Source: Actinomadura meyerae (GTDB lineage Bacteria > Actinomycetota > Actinomycetes > Streptosporangiales > Streptosporangiaceae). From it: DNA of 64,000 nucleotides. How positions within the stretch are numbered: position 1 is the first letter of the stretch; every line of letters starts with the position of its first letter. Below are positions 44,863 through 54,244 of this stretch, one piece after another. Below the pieces are notes generated by a model, which made no database searches, had not been told where the DNA came from, and was given only the letters and a program-made list of their open reading frames with translations. A program made the position numbers and the translations under genes. The DNA lies in NCBI RefSeq assembly GCF_900188445.1, contig NZ_FZOR01000001.1, positions 434,001 to 498,000 of the forward strand, written 5' to 3'.

Positions 44863-45558
44863 GTGTCCGGACTGACCATTCCCGAACCACTGATCCCCGG
44901 GGACGACGGCAGCGCCGATCCCCGGCTGTGCGAGGCGCTCGCGGGGTACGCCGCGGGCCGTACCGGCGCGCACACGGTGCTGCGGCGGCTCCAGGGCGCC
45001 CGGCTGCTCGTGCCGATCGTCGCCGTCCTCACCGAGGAGGAAGAGGTCGAGCCCGGCGAGCTGCGCCGTGAGAAGTCCAGCGAGATGGCGCTGCCGACGC
45101 TCATCGGCGAGGACGGGCGGCGGGGCGTGCTCGGCTTCACCTGCACCGAGACGATGAAGGCGTGGCGCGCCGACGCCCGCCCGGTGACGGTGCGGGGCGG
45201 CGACGCGTGCCGCGCCGTCCTCGACGAGGGCGCCGACGCGCTGGTCGTGGACGTCGCGGGCCCGGTCCCGTTCGCGGTGGAGGGGCTGCGCCTGCACCTG
45301 CTCGCCGAGGGCCGCCCGATCCCGCCGCCGCACGAGGACCCCGACGTCCTCGCCGCCGTCGACGCCGCGTTCGGCTCCGACCCGGCGGTGACCGGCGTCC
45401 GGGTGACCGAGGGGACGTCCGCGGAGGTCGCGGTCCGGTTCTCCGTCGCCCCGGGGCACGACGAGCGGGGCACCGTCCAGCGGGTCTCCGACCGGCTCGC
45501 CGAGGTGCTGCGCGGCCGCATCGTCGGCGGCGTGGAGCTGAACGTCATCCGCCGGTAG
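44863..45558 (+). CDS. SseB family protein
   Basis: 231 residues. LRRLQGARLLVPIVAVLTEE, MALPTLIGEDGRRGVLGFTC and VDVAGPVPFAVEGLRLHLLA give the SseB N-terminal domain pattern. The function of SseB-like proteins in actinomycetes is not known. No signal peptide or membrane helix. It begins with GTG and lies 62 nt before the dioxygenase gene. Confidence 0.8.
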   Translation: MSGLTIPEPLIPGDDGSADPRLCEALAGYAAGRTGAHTVLRRLQGARLLVPIVAVLTEEEEVEPGELRREKSSEMALPTLIGEDGRRGVLGFTCTETMKAWRADARPVTVRGGDACRAVLDEGADALVVDVAGPVPFAVEGLRLHLLAEGRPIPPPHEDPDVLAAVDAAFGSDPAVTGVRVTEGTSAEVAVRFSVAPGHDERGTVQRVSDRLAEVLRGRIVGGVELNVIRR

Positions 45559-45620
45559 ACCGCCCGGCCCCGCCGTAAATCGTTCGACCCGGGCGGGCCC
45601 GCCCTGCGACCCTGGGCGCC

Positions 45621-46373
45621 ATGATCGATGTCGACGCCTTCATCACCGACGGGTTCGTGCGGGTCGAGGAGGCGTTCCCCCGCGAGCTGGCCGGCGAGTG
45701 CCGGGCGATCCTGTGGCGCGGCACCGGCTGCGACCCGGACGACCCCGCGACCTGGACCCGGCCGGTGGTCCGCCTCGGCGAGTACGGCGGGGAACCGTTC
45801 CGGGCCGCCGCGAGCACGCCCCGCCTGCGCGCCGCGTTCGACGCGGTCGTCGGCGAGGGCGCCTGGCTGCCGCGCGGCGGGCTCGGCACGTTCCCGGTGC
45901 GCTTCCCCAGCGACGAGCCGCCCGGCGACGACGGCTGGCACATCGACGCGTCCTTCCCCGGCGACGACCCCGCCGACTTCATGGCCGCCCGGGTGAACGT
46001 CGAGTCGAAGGGCCGCGCGCTGCTGATGCTGTTCCTGTTCTCCGACGTCTCCGAGGACGACGGCCCCACCCGGATCCGGGTCGGCTCCCATCTGGACGTC
46101 CCGCCGATCCTGGAGCCCGCCGGCGCGGCGGGCGTGCCCTTCATGGAGCTGGCGGGCAAGGCCGAGGCCGCGACGGAGCACCGCCCGCTCGCGCTCGCGA
46201 CGGGGCGGGCCGGTGACGTGTACCTGTGCCACCCGTTCCTCGTCCACGCCGCGCAGGCGCACCGCGGGACGCGCCCCCGGTTCATGGCGCAGCCCCCGCT
46301 GCTCCCCTCCGGCCCCCTTCCCGCGGCGTCTCCCGTGCGCGTCGCGATCGAGCGAGGTCTCGGGCGCTTCTAG
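45621..46373 (+). CDS. Phytanoyl-CoA dioxygenase (PhyH) family protein
   Basis: 250 residues. The iron-ligand facial triad of the Fe(II)/2-oxoglutarate oxygenases is visible as WHIDAS (HxD) and a distal His in CHPFLVHAAQAHRGTRPRF, with the Arg that would bind 2-oxoglutarate. The family hydroxylates very diverse small molecules. It stands 31 nt before the glycyl-tRNA synthetase gene on the same strand; a functional link is not obvious. Confidence 0.87.
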   Translation: MIDVDAFITDGFVRVEEAFPRELAGECRAILWRGTGCDPDDPATWTRPVVRLGEYGGEPFRAAASTPRLRAAFDAVVGEGAWLPRGGLGTFPVRFPSDEPPGDDGWHIDASFPGDDPADFMAARVNVESKGRALLMLFLFSDVSEDDGPTRIRVGSHLDVPPILEPAGAAGVPFMELAGKAEAATEHRPLALATGRAGDVYLCHPFLVHAAQAHRGTRPRFMAQPPLLPSGPLPAASPVRVAIERGLGRF

Positions 46374-46404
46374 GCTTGTCCTTCCGCGCCCATTGGAGAC
46401 TCCC

Positions 46405-49386
<2,982 letters not shown>

Positions 49387-49508
49387 CCCGGGTGCCGCCC
49401 CTGACCCGGGTGCCGACAGGGCCCGCCGGTCTTCGTCAACACTGGCCGTTGAAGCCCCCGCCCCGCCGTGGTCATGATCAAGTCACCCGGTGAGGGAAGG
49501 GGCAGATC

Positions 49509-51143
49509 GTGACGGACCTCCACGACGCGCACGAGTTCCGGCGGCGGGGCTGGTGGCGGGACGGGACCTTCCTCGACGATCTCGACCGGTGGGCGGAGAC
49601 CGCCCCCGGCCGCCCGGCGGTGGTCGGCCATGTCTGGGAGACGGGGGACGGCCCCGACACCGTCCTCACCTACGCGCGGCTCGCCGAGCTGGTGGACCGC
49701 TGCGCCGCCGGTCTCGCCGCGCTCGGCGTCCGGCCCGGCGACCGCGTCGCGATGCAGCTCGTCAACCAGTGGCAGGCGACCGTCCTCGCGCTCGGCTGCG
49801 GGCGGGCCGGCGCCGTCGTCGTCCCGTACTACATCGCCACGGGCGCCGCCGACACCGAGTGGATCCTGCGCGAGTCCGGCGCCCGCGCCGTCGTGTCGCT
49901 GGACGGGGTGCGGGGCCTCGACATCGCCGGGACCATCGCGGGCATGCGGGACCGGCTGCCCGCCCTGCGCCACCAGATCGTCGTGGGGGGCCGGGTGCCG
50001 GACGGTGCGATCGGCTTCGAGAGCGGCCTGCTCGCGGCGGACGGCGCGGCGCCCCGGCACCGGCCCTCCGGCGACGACCTCTTCCAGATCATGTACACGT
50101 CGGGCACCACGGGGAAGCCGAAGGGCGTCCGGCACTCGCACAACACGCTGTACGCGATGGCGCGCTCCTACACCGTCCCGCTGGGGCTCGGCGAGGACGA
50201 CGTGCTGTCCACGCCGTGCATCGTCGGCGGGCAGGGCGGCTGGCTCTACGGGATGCTGGCGCCGCTCGTCGCGGGCGCGACGTCCGTGTGGGCGGACGCG
50301 TTCAAGCCCGGCGACTTCCTCGACCTCGCCGTGCGGTACGGGATCACCGCGGCCTACTTCACCCCGCTGGTCCTGGACGAGCTGGTCGCCGAGCAGCGCG
50401 CGAACCCGCGGGAGGTCGCGCTGCGGCACATGGTCACCGGCTCCACGCCGATCCCGCCGGACCTGCCGGGGCGGTTCCTGGAGACGTTCGGGTTCCCGGT
50501 CCGCCCGCTGTGGGGGATGACCGAGAACGGCGGCGTGACGATCGGCCGCCCGGACGACCCGCCCGACTGGGCGGCCCGCAGCGACGGCCGCCCCGTCGAG
50601 TGGATGTCGCTGCGGCTCGTCGGCGAGGACGGCGCCGTCACCGGCGACGGGCCGGGCCGGCTGGAGGTCCGCGGCGCGAACATGTGCCTGGGCTACGAGG
50701 GCGCCGACGACGTGTTCGCCGAGGCGCTGCACGACGGCTGGTTCGTCACCGGCGACCTGGCCCGGCCGGACGGCCGCGGCGGCATCAAGGTCATCGGGCG
50801 CACCAAGGACATGATCAACAAGGGCGGGGTGCACGTCCCCGGCGCCGCGGTGGAGGGCGTCCTGCGCGCCGACCCGCGCGTCGCGGAGGTCGCGGTCGTC
50901 GGGGAGCCGGAGCCGCTGCTCGGCGAGACCGTCGTGGCCGTCGTCGTGCCCGCGCCGGGCGGCCCGCCGCCGACGCTGGAGGAGCTGCGCCGACGCGTCG
51001 CGGACGCGGGCATGACGCCCGGGTACGAGCCCGACCGGCTGGAGGTCGTCGCCGAGCTGCCCAAGACCCCGACGGGGAAGGTCCGCAAACGGGTCCTGGA
51101 GGAGGAGTTCGCCCGGAGGGCGCGCGCGGCCGCCGCGCGGTGA
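49509..51143 (+). CDS. AMP-dependent acyl-CoA synthetase
   Basis: 544 residues. MYTSGTTGKPKGVRHSHNT, LWGMTENGGVTIG, GWFVTGDLARPDGRGG, IGRTKDMINKGGVHVPGAAV and the adenylation Lys in LPKTPTGKVRKRVL are intact. The pattern resembles cyclohexanecarboxylate-CoA and medium-chain acid ligases. GTG start, 122 nt after glyQS. It overlaps the following MFS gene by GTGA, suggesting ligase and exporter act on related carboxylic acids. Confidence 0.9.
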   Translation: MTDLHDAHEFRRRGWWRDGTFLDDLDRWAETAPGRPAVVGHVWETGDGPDTVLTYARLAELVDRCAAGLAALGVRPGDRVAMQLVNQWQATVLALGCGRAGAVVVPYYIATGAADTEWILRESGARAVVSLDGVRGLDIAGTIAGMRDRLPALRHQIVVGGRVPDGAIGFESGLLAADGAAPRHRPSGDDLFQIMYTSGTTGKPKGVRHSHNTLYAMARSYTVPLGLGEDDVLSTPCIVGGQGGWLYGMLAPLVAGATSVWADAFKPGDFLDLAVRYGITAAYFTPLVLDELVAEQRANPREVALRHMVTGSTPIPPDLPGRFLETFGFPVRPLWGMTENGGVTIGRPDDPPDWAARSDGRPVEWMSLRLVGEDGAVTGDGPGRLEVRGANMCLGYEGADDVFAEALHDGWFVTGDLARPDGRGGIKVIGRTKDMINKGGVHVPGAAVEGVLRADPRVAEVAVVGEPEPLLGETVVAVVVPAPGGPPPTLEELRRRVADAGMTPGYEPDRLEVVAELPKTPTGKVRKRVLEEEFARRARAAAAR

Positions 51144-52600
51144 GCGCCGGGCCGCTCGCCCCGCGCCGCGCCGCGCCGGCGGGCCCGTCGCGGCGGCGGG
51201 CGCTGGCGCTGGCCTCGGTCGTCCTCGCCAACGCCATGGCGGTGGTCGACTACAACATCGTCAGCGTCGCGATCCCGGAGCTGCTCCGCGCGTTCCCCGG
51301 CAGCACCCTCGCCGGGCTGTCCTGGACGATCACCGCCTACACGGTGGTGTTCGCGGCCGTCCTGCTGCCCGCGGGCGGGATGGCCGACCGGCTCGGGCCC
51401 AAGCGGATCTTCCTGGCCGGGCTCGCGGTGTTCACCCTCGGCTCGGCCGCCTGCGCGCTCGCCGCGGGGCCGGTGACGCTGGTGCTCGCGCGGATGCTGC
51501 AGGCCGCCGGCGGCGGCGCGGTCGTCGCGCTGTCGATCTCCGTCGGGCTGAGCGAGTTCCCCGGCCGGGCCGGGCACGCGTTCGGGCTGCTCGGCGCCGT
51601 CTCCGGGATCGCCGGCGCGAGCGGGCCCGCGCTCGGCGCGGCGCTGCTCGCGGCGGGCGGCTGGCGCTGGATCTTCCTGGTCAACCTGCCGGTCGGCGCG
51701 CTCGCGCTGGCGTGCGCCGCGGCCGGCGTCCCGGCCCGGCCCGCCGCCGGGCGCGGCCTGCCCGACCTGCTCGGCACCGCGCTGCTCGCCGCCGGGGTCG
51801 CCGCGCTGGTGCTCGGCGTCGTCGAGGGCCCCGGCTGGGGCTGGACGGCCGCGCCGACCCTCGGCGCGCTCGCCGCCGGGCTCGCGCTGGCCTGCCTCGG
51901 GGTGCGGCGGTCGCTGCGGCACCCCCGCCCGGCCGCCGACTTCACGCTGCTGCGCGCCGCGACGACGGCGGCGGGCAACGCGGCGATGGTGCTGCTGAGC
52001 GTCACCCAGTTCGCGGTGGCGCTGTGCGTGGCGCTGTTCCTCACCGAGCGGTGGGGCTACTCGGTGCTCGCGGCCGGGCTCGCGCTCACGCCCGGCCCGC
52101 TGACCTCGGCCGCCGTGTCGTGGCTGAGCGGGCCGCTGGTGCGGCGGGCCGGAGCGCGGGCGGTCGCGGTGGCGGGCGGCGCGGTGGGCGCGGTGGGCTG
52201 GTGCTGGCCCCTGGCGGCCGAGGCGCTCGGCGCCGGGCGCGGCTACGCGGCGGTGGTGCTGCCCGCGCTCGTCGTCGGGACGGCCGGGGCGGCCGCGGCG
52301 GCCGTGGCGATCGAGACGATCGCGATGGCGGCCGTCCCGCCCGCCCGGTTCGGCAGCGGCAGCGCGCTGATCATGCTGGCCCGGTCGGCGGGCGCCGCGG
52401 CGGGCATCGGCGGGCTCGCCGCGGTGCTGCACGAGCCGTCCGGGGCCGCGTTCCGGATCGCGTGGGCGGGGCTCGCGGCGGGCCTCGCGGCGACGGCGCT
52501 GGCCGGCGCCGCCGCCCGGGACGGGGGGCGCCCGCGGCCCCGGAGGGCGCCGCGGGCGCCGCAGCGCCGCCACCGGTGGATTCGGCGCCCGCATCCGTGA
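51140..52600 (+). CDS. MFS transporter, DHA2 family
   Basis: 486 residues with about 14 membrane helices. VVLANAMAVVDYNIVSVAIP in helix 1 and LSWTITAYTVVFAAVLLPAG with MADRLGPKRIF are DHA2 exporter signatures. The GTG start overlaps the ligase stop. The C-terminus is a basic tail rich in Arg and Pro. Probably an exporter of a small organic compound; no regulator is adjacent. Confidence 0.9.
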   Translation: MSAGPLAPRRAAPAGPSRRRALALASVVLANAMAVVDYNIVSVAIPELLRAFPGSTLAGLSWTITAYTVVFAAVLLPAGGMADRLGPKRIFLAGLAVFTLGSAACALAAGPVTLVLARMLQAAGGGAVVALSISVGLSEFPGRAGHAFGLLGAVSGIAGASGPALGAALLAAGGWRWIFLVNLPVGALALACAAAGVPARPAAGRGLPDLLGTALLAAGVAALVLGVVEGPGWGWTAAPTLGALAAGLALACLGVRRSLRHPRPAADFTLLRAATTAAGNAAMVLLSVTQFAVALCVALFLTERWGYSVLAAGLALTPGPLTSAAVSWLSGPLVRRAGARAVAVAGGAVGAVGWCWPLAAEALGAGRGYAAVVLPALVVGTAGAAAAAVAIETIAMAAVPPARFGSGSALIMLARSAGAAAGIGGLAAVLHEPSGAAFRIAWAGLAAGLAATALAGAAARDGGRPRPRRAPRAPQRRHRWIRRPHP

Positions 52601-52701
52601 ATTTGTGCGACCGAATTACCTCGGCGCAAATGCAGGTTACGGCACTGGCACCGGCCATTGTTGTGCCGCCTTCCGGCCCTTCACGGAGCGCGCACGCCGG
52701 T

Positions 52702-52722
52702 TTACCCCGGTGTCGTGCGCAT
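52702..52722 (-). other. Possible degenerate fourth copy of the MRTPPW mini-ORF
   Basis: ATG-CGC-ACG-ACA-CCG-GGG-TAA encodes MRTTPG 14 nt downstream of mini-ORF 1. It shares the first three codons and length with the three MRTPPW units but has no Shine-Dalgarno. It may be decayed or coincidental. Confidence 0.3.
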
Positions 52723-52736
52723 TAATTCTGTGTAAA

Positions 52737-52757
52737 TCACCACGGGGGCGTGCGCAT
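52737..52757 (-). CDS. Mini-ORF 1, MRTPPW
   Basis: Six codons plus TGA. A full consensus Shine-Dalgarno, AGGAGGTGA (52763-52771), lies five bases before the ATG. The coding bases are identical to those of the other two units, while the intervening DNA has diverged. It follows the encapsulin-like gene on the same strand. Product role unknown: a tiny ribosomal-peptide precursor or a ribosome-stalling leader (Pro-Pro-Trp before stop) are the main options. Confidence 0.6.
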   Translation of the reverse strand: MRTPPW

Positions 52758-52803
52758 GCGATTCACCTCCTGGTCCGAAGGGGCGGGACGGGAGCGCGGA
52801 ACA

Positions 52804-52824
52804 TCACCACGGGGGCGTGCGCAT
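52804..52824 (-). CDS. Mini-ORF 2, MRTPPW
   Basis: Identical peptide and codons to mini-ORF 1, with the same perfect Shine-Dalgarno AGGAGGTGA (52830-52838) and five-base spacer (TCCGC against ATCGC). The distance to mini-ORF 1 is 67 nt and to mini-ORF 3 is 65 nt. Neither is a multiple of three, so the repeats are not in phase within any long ORF on either strand. Confidence 0.6.
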   Translation of the reverse strand: MRTPPW

Positions 52825-52868
52825 GCGGATCACCTCCTGCACTCGCCGGGACGGGCGGTCACGGAACG

Positions 52869-52889
52869 TCACCACGGGGGCGTGCGCAT
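52869..52889 (-). CDS. Mini-ORF 3, MRTPPW
   Basis: Same peptide and codons; Shine-Dalgarno GGAGGTG (52893-52899) with a shorter three-base spacer (CCC). It is the copy nearest to the encapsulin-like gene, whose stop is about 97 nt upstream on this strand. The changed spacer with unchanged ORF argues that translation of the peptide is what is kept. Confidence 0.58.
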   Translation of the reverse strand: MRTPPW

Positions 52890-52996
52890 GGGGCACCTCC
52901 ACTTCTCGGCGGGCACGGGCCCGGACGTGCGGGCCCGCGGGGAGTGGGCGGCCGCCGGGGCGCGCGAGGGCGCCGGGACGGCCGCGTCCGAGCGGG

Positions 52997-53878
52997 TCAG
53001 AGGGACAGCAGCAGGAAGTGCTGGGGGAGGTGGACGGCCAGGCCGAGGCGCATCGAGGCGGTGATGACGGCCTCGCCGCCGTCCGCGCCGGCGGGCCGGC
53101 GCAGGGCGAGGGTCGACTCCTCGCCGTCCAGCAGCGTGATGCCGGCGCGGAAGTCGCCGAGCAGCACCCGGCCGGGTTCGATCATGCGGGTCCGGGTGAG
53201 GCGCAGCCCGGCGGCGTCCAGCGCGGGCAGCGCCCCGCCGCCGACGAGCCGCCAGTACAGGGCGGGGTGCATGACCATCCCGTCGCAGGAGCCGCCCATC
53301 TCCTCCACCTCGGCGCAGCCCGCCATGAGGGCCTCCAGCACCGCGCCGGCCGCGGCCTCCGCCCCCGGCGCGCCGAGGCGGCGCAGGCCGTCCAGGGCCA
53401 GCAGCCCGGTGATCGCGCCGTCGTCGCTGCCGCGCAGCAGGACCTCGTTCTCCACGGTGCACAGGCGGACGATGACGCGGTGGTCGACGAACCGCGCCAG
53501 CAGCGCGGGGTCGGCGCACAGCTCGGCGGGCACCGGGACGGAGACGGAGATCTCGGTCAGCTCGGCCTTGGCGAGCGCAGGGCGGAACACCGCCTCGGGC
53601 GTCGCGCCGTAGCGGGTGCCGGAGCGGCCGTCCTCGCCGGGCCCGGTGTCGCGGAGTTCCCGCACGTAGCGCAGGGTCCGGTCGGTGACCGTGCCGCCCT
53701 TGGCCTGCTCGCGGACGGTCGGCCGGGGCCGGGTGGAGGCCAGCGGGAACAGCGTCGTCAGCGGCGCCCGGATCCGGACCGCGGCGTCGCCCCCGGCGGC
53801 CCTGGCGACCGCGATCGCCAGCTCCTCACCGGGGCCGCGCTCGCGCAGCCCGGGGTCATCGATGAGGTAGTCCAGCAT
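52997..53878 (-). CDS. HK97-fold shell protein, probable family 3 (natural-product) encapsulin
   Basis: 293 residues. RLCTVENEVLLRGSDDGAIT (138-157) matches the P-domain signature of encapsulins and HK97-type capsids; EMGGSCDGMVMHPALYWRLV and the C-terminal RVLLGDFRAGITLLDG ... SMRLGLAVHLPQHFLLLSL match the A-domain and closing P-domain strands. Such shells self-assemble into protein cages around cargo enzymes. Family 3 encapsulins occur in biosynthetic clusters with sulfotransferases, SDRs and aminotransferases, all of which lie divergently next door. GGGAG precedes the ATG. No phage genes are nearby, so a prophage capsid is unlikely. Cargo is unknown. Confidence 0.75.
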   Translation of the reverse strand: MLDYLIDDPGLRERGPGEELAIAVARAAGGDAAVRIRAPLTTLFPLASTRPRPTVREQAKGGTVTDRTLRYVRELRDTGPGEDGRSGTRYGATPEAVFRPALAKAELTEISVSVPVPAELCADPALLARFVDHRVIVRLCTVENEVLLRGSDDGAITGLLALDGLRRLGAPGAEAAAGAVLEALMAGCAEVEEMGGSCDGMVMHPALYWRLVGGGALPALDAAGLRLTRTRMIEPGRVLLGDFRAGITLLDGEESTLALRRPAGADGGEAVITASMRLGLAVHLPQHFLLLSL

Positions 53879-53938
53879 GGAGCACTCCCATCAGACATAC
53901 CTTTCGCGGCCGTCCGGATCTCGGACCGGCCGGCAAAT

Positions 53939-53963
53939 GCACGGCGCCGATCCTGCACCGTGC
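53939..53963. other. Inverted repeat in the shell/LanM intergenic region
   Basis: GCACGG-13 nt-CCGTGC would form a small hairpin in the 5-prime leader of the shell-protein transcript or act as an operator for the divergent pair. Nothing further supports either role. Confidence 0.3.
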
Positions 53964-54016
53964 CAACCCCGAGAGTAAGCACAGCGGCGGGTAAATTAAA
54001 AGGGTCTCCTTCGATC

Positions 54017-54045
54017 TTGTTCGGAAAAATCGGCCATGGTAGAAC
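54017..54045 (+). promoter_or_regulatory. Candidate promoter of the LanM operon
   Basis: TTGTTC, 17 nt, TAGAAC lies about 28 nt before the 56-aa ORF in an AT-rich patch (53991-54050). Spacing fits a sigma-70-type promoter; the -10 match is imperfect. Confidence 0.35.
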
Positions 54046-54073
54046 TTCGTAGCGGATTGCATGGGGAGGTGCC

Positions 54074-54244
54074 ATGGCGAAGCCGGATAATGGAGCCGGG
54101 GGAGCGGCATTCACCGATCCGGTGCTCGATCCGCGGCGCGGGACGGGCCCCCGCCCGGCCGCGCGGCCCGCGCCCGGCTGCCCGCTGCGCGCCGCCCGCG
54201 CCACCCGGGAGAAGGACGGCGATCCGCCGGGTGGCGGCGGATGA
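54074..54244 (+). CDS. 56-aa small ORF, candidate LanM substrate
   Basis: Starts with ATG after GAGGTGCC and overlaps the LanM-like gene by ATGA, so it leads that operon. The peptide (MAKPDNGAGGAAFTDPVLDP at the N-terminus) has one Cys (36), three Thr (14, 24, 43) and no Ser, with a Pro/Arg/Gly-rich centre. One Cys could make at most one thioether ring, for instance with Thr24. It does not show the double-Gly leader or Cys/Ser/Thr-rich core of ordinary class II precursors, so the precursor role is a guess from position. Confidence 0.5.
   Translation: MAKPDNGAGGAAFTDPVLDPRRGTGPRPAARPAPGCPLRAARATREKDGDPPGGGG

Larger units (their letters stand above)
52737..52899 (-). repeat. Triplicate Shine-Dalgarno/mini-ORF repeat array
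   Basis: Three units of about 35-38 bp, each a ribosome site plus a 21-nt ORF, spaced 65-67 bp. The gap of 52601-52996 contains nothing else recognisable except a GGGCCC-8 nt-GGGCCC hairpin at 52917-52936, which may end or process the shell-protein transcript, and an AT-richer patch at 52601-52740. Confidence 0.85.

Noticed and set aside
46213..46404. Longer N-terminus for the glycyl-tRNA synthetase
   Set aside because: The extension overlaps the dioxygenase gene in another frame, is not GlyRS-like, and GTG 46405 has its own ribosome site.
52737..52906. Repeat array as a CRISPR
   Set aside because: Only three units with a ribosome site and stop codon inside each; no Cas genes and the spacers resemble one another.
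52605..53612. Plus-strand ORFs reading the repeats as TTGACA-type peptides
   Set aside because: Repeat spacing of 65 and 67 nt shifts the frame between copies and there is no ribosome site on that strand at the repeats; the frames then run antisense to the shell gene.
52997..53878. Shell protein as a prophage capsid
   Set aside because: No portal, terminase, protease or tail gene is nearby, and the neighbours are biosynthetic enzymes.
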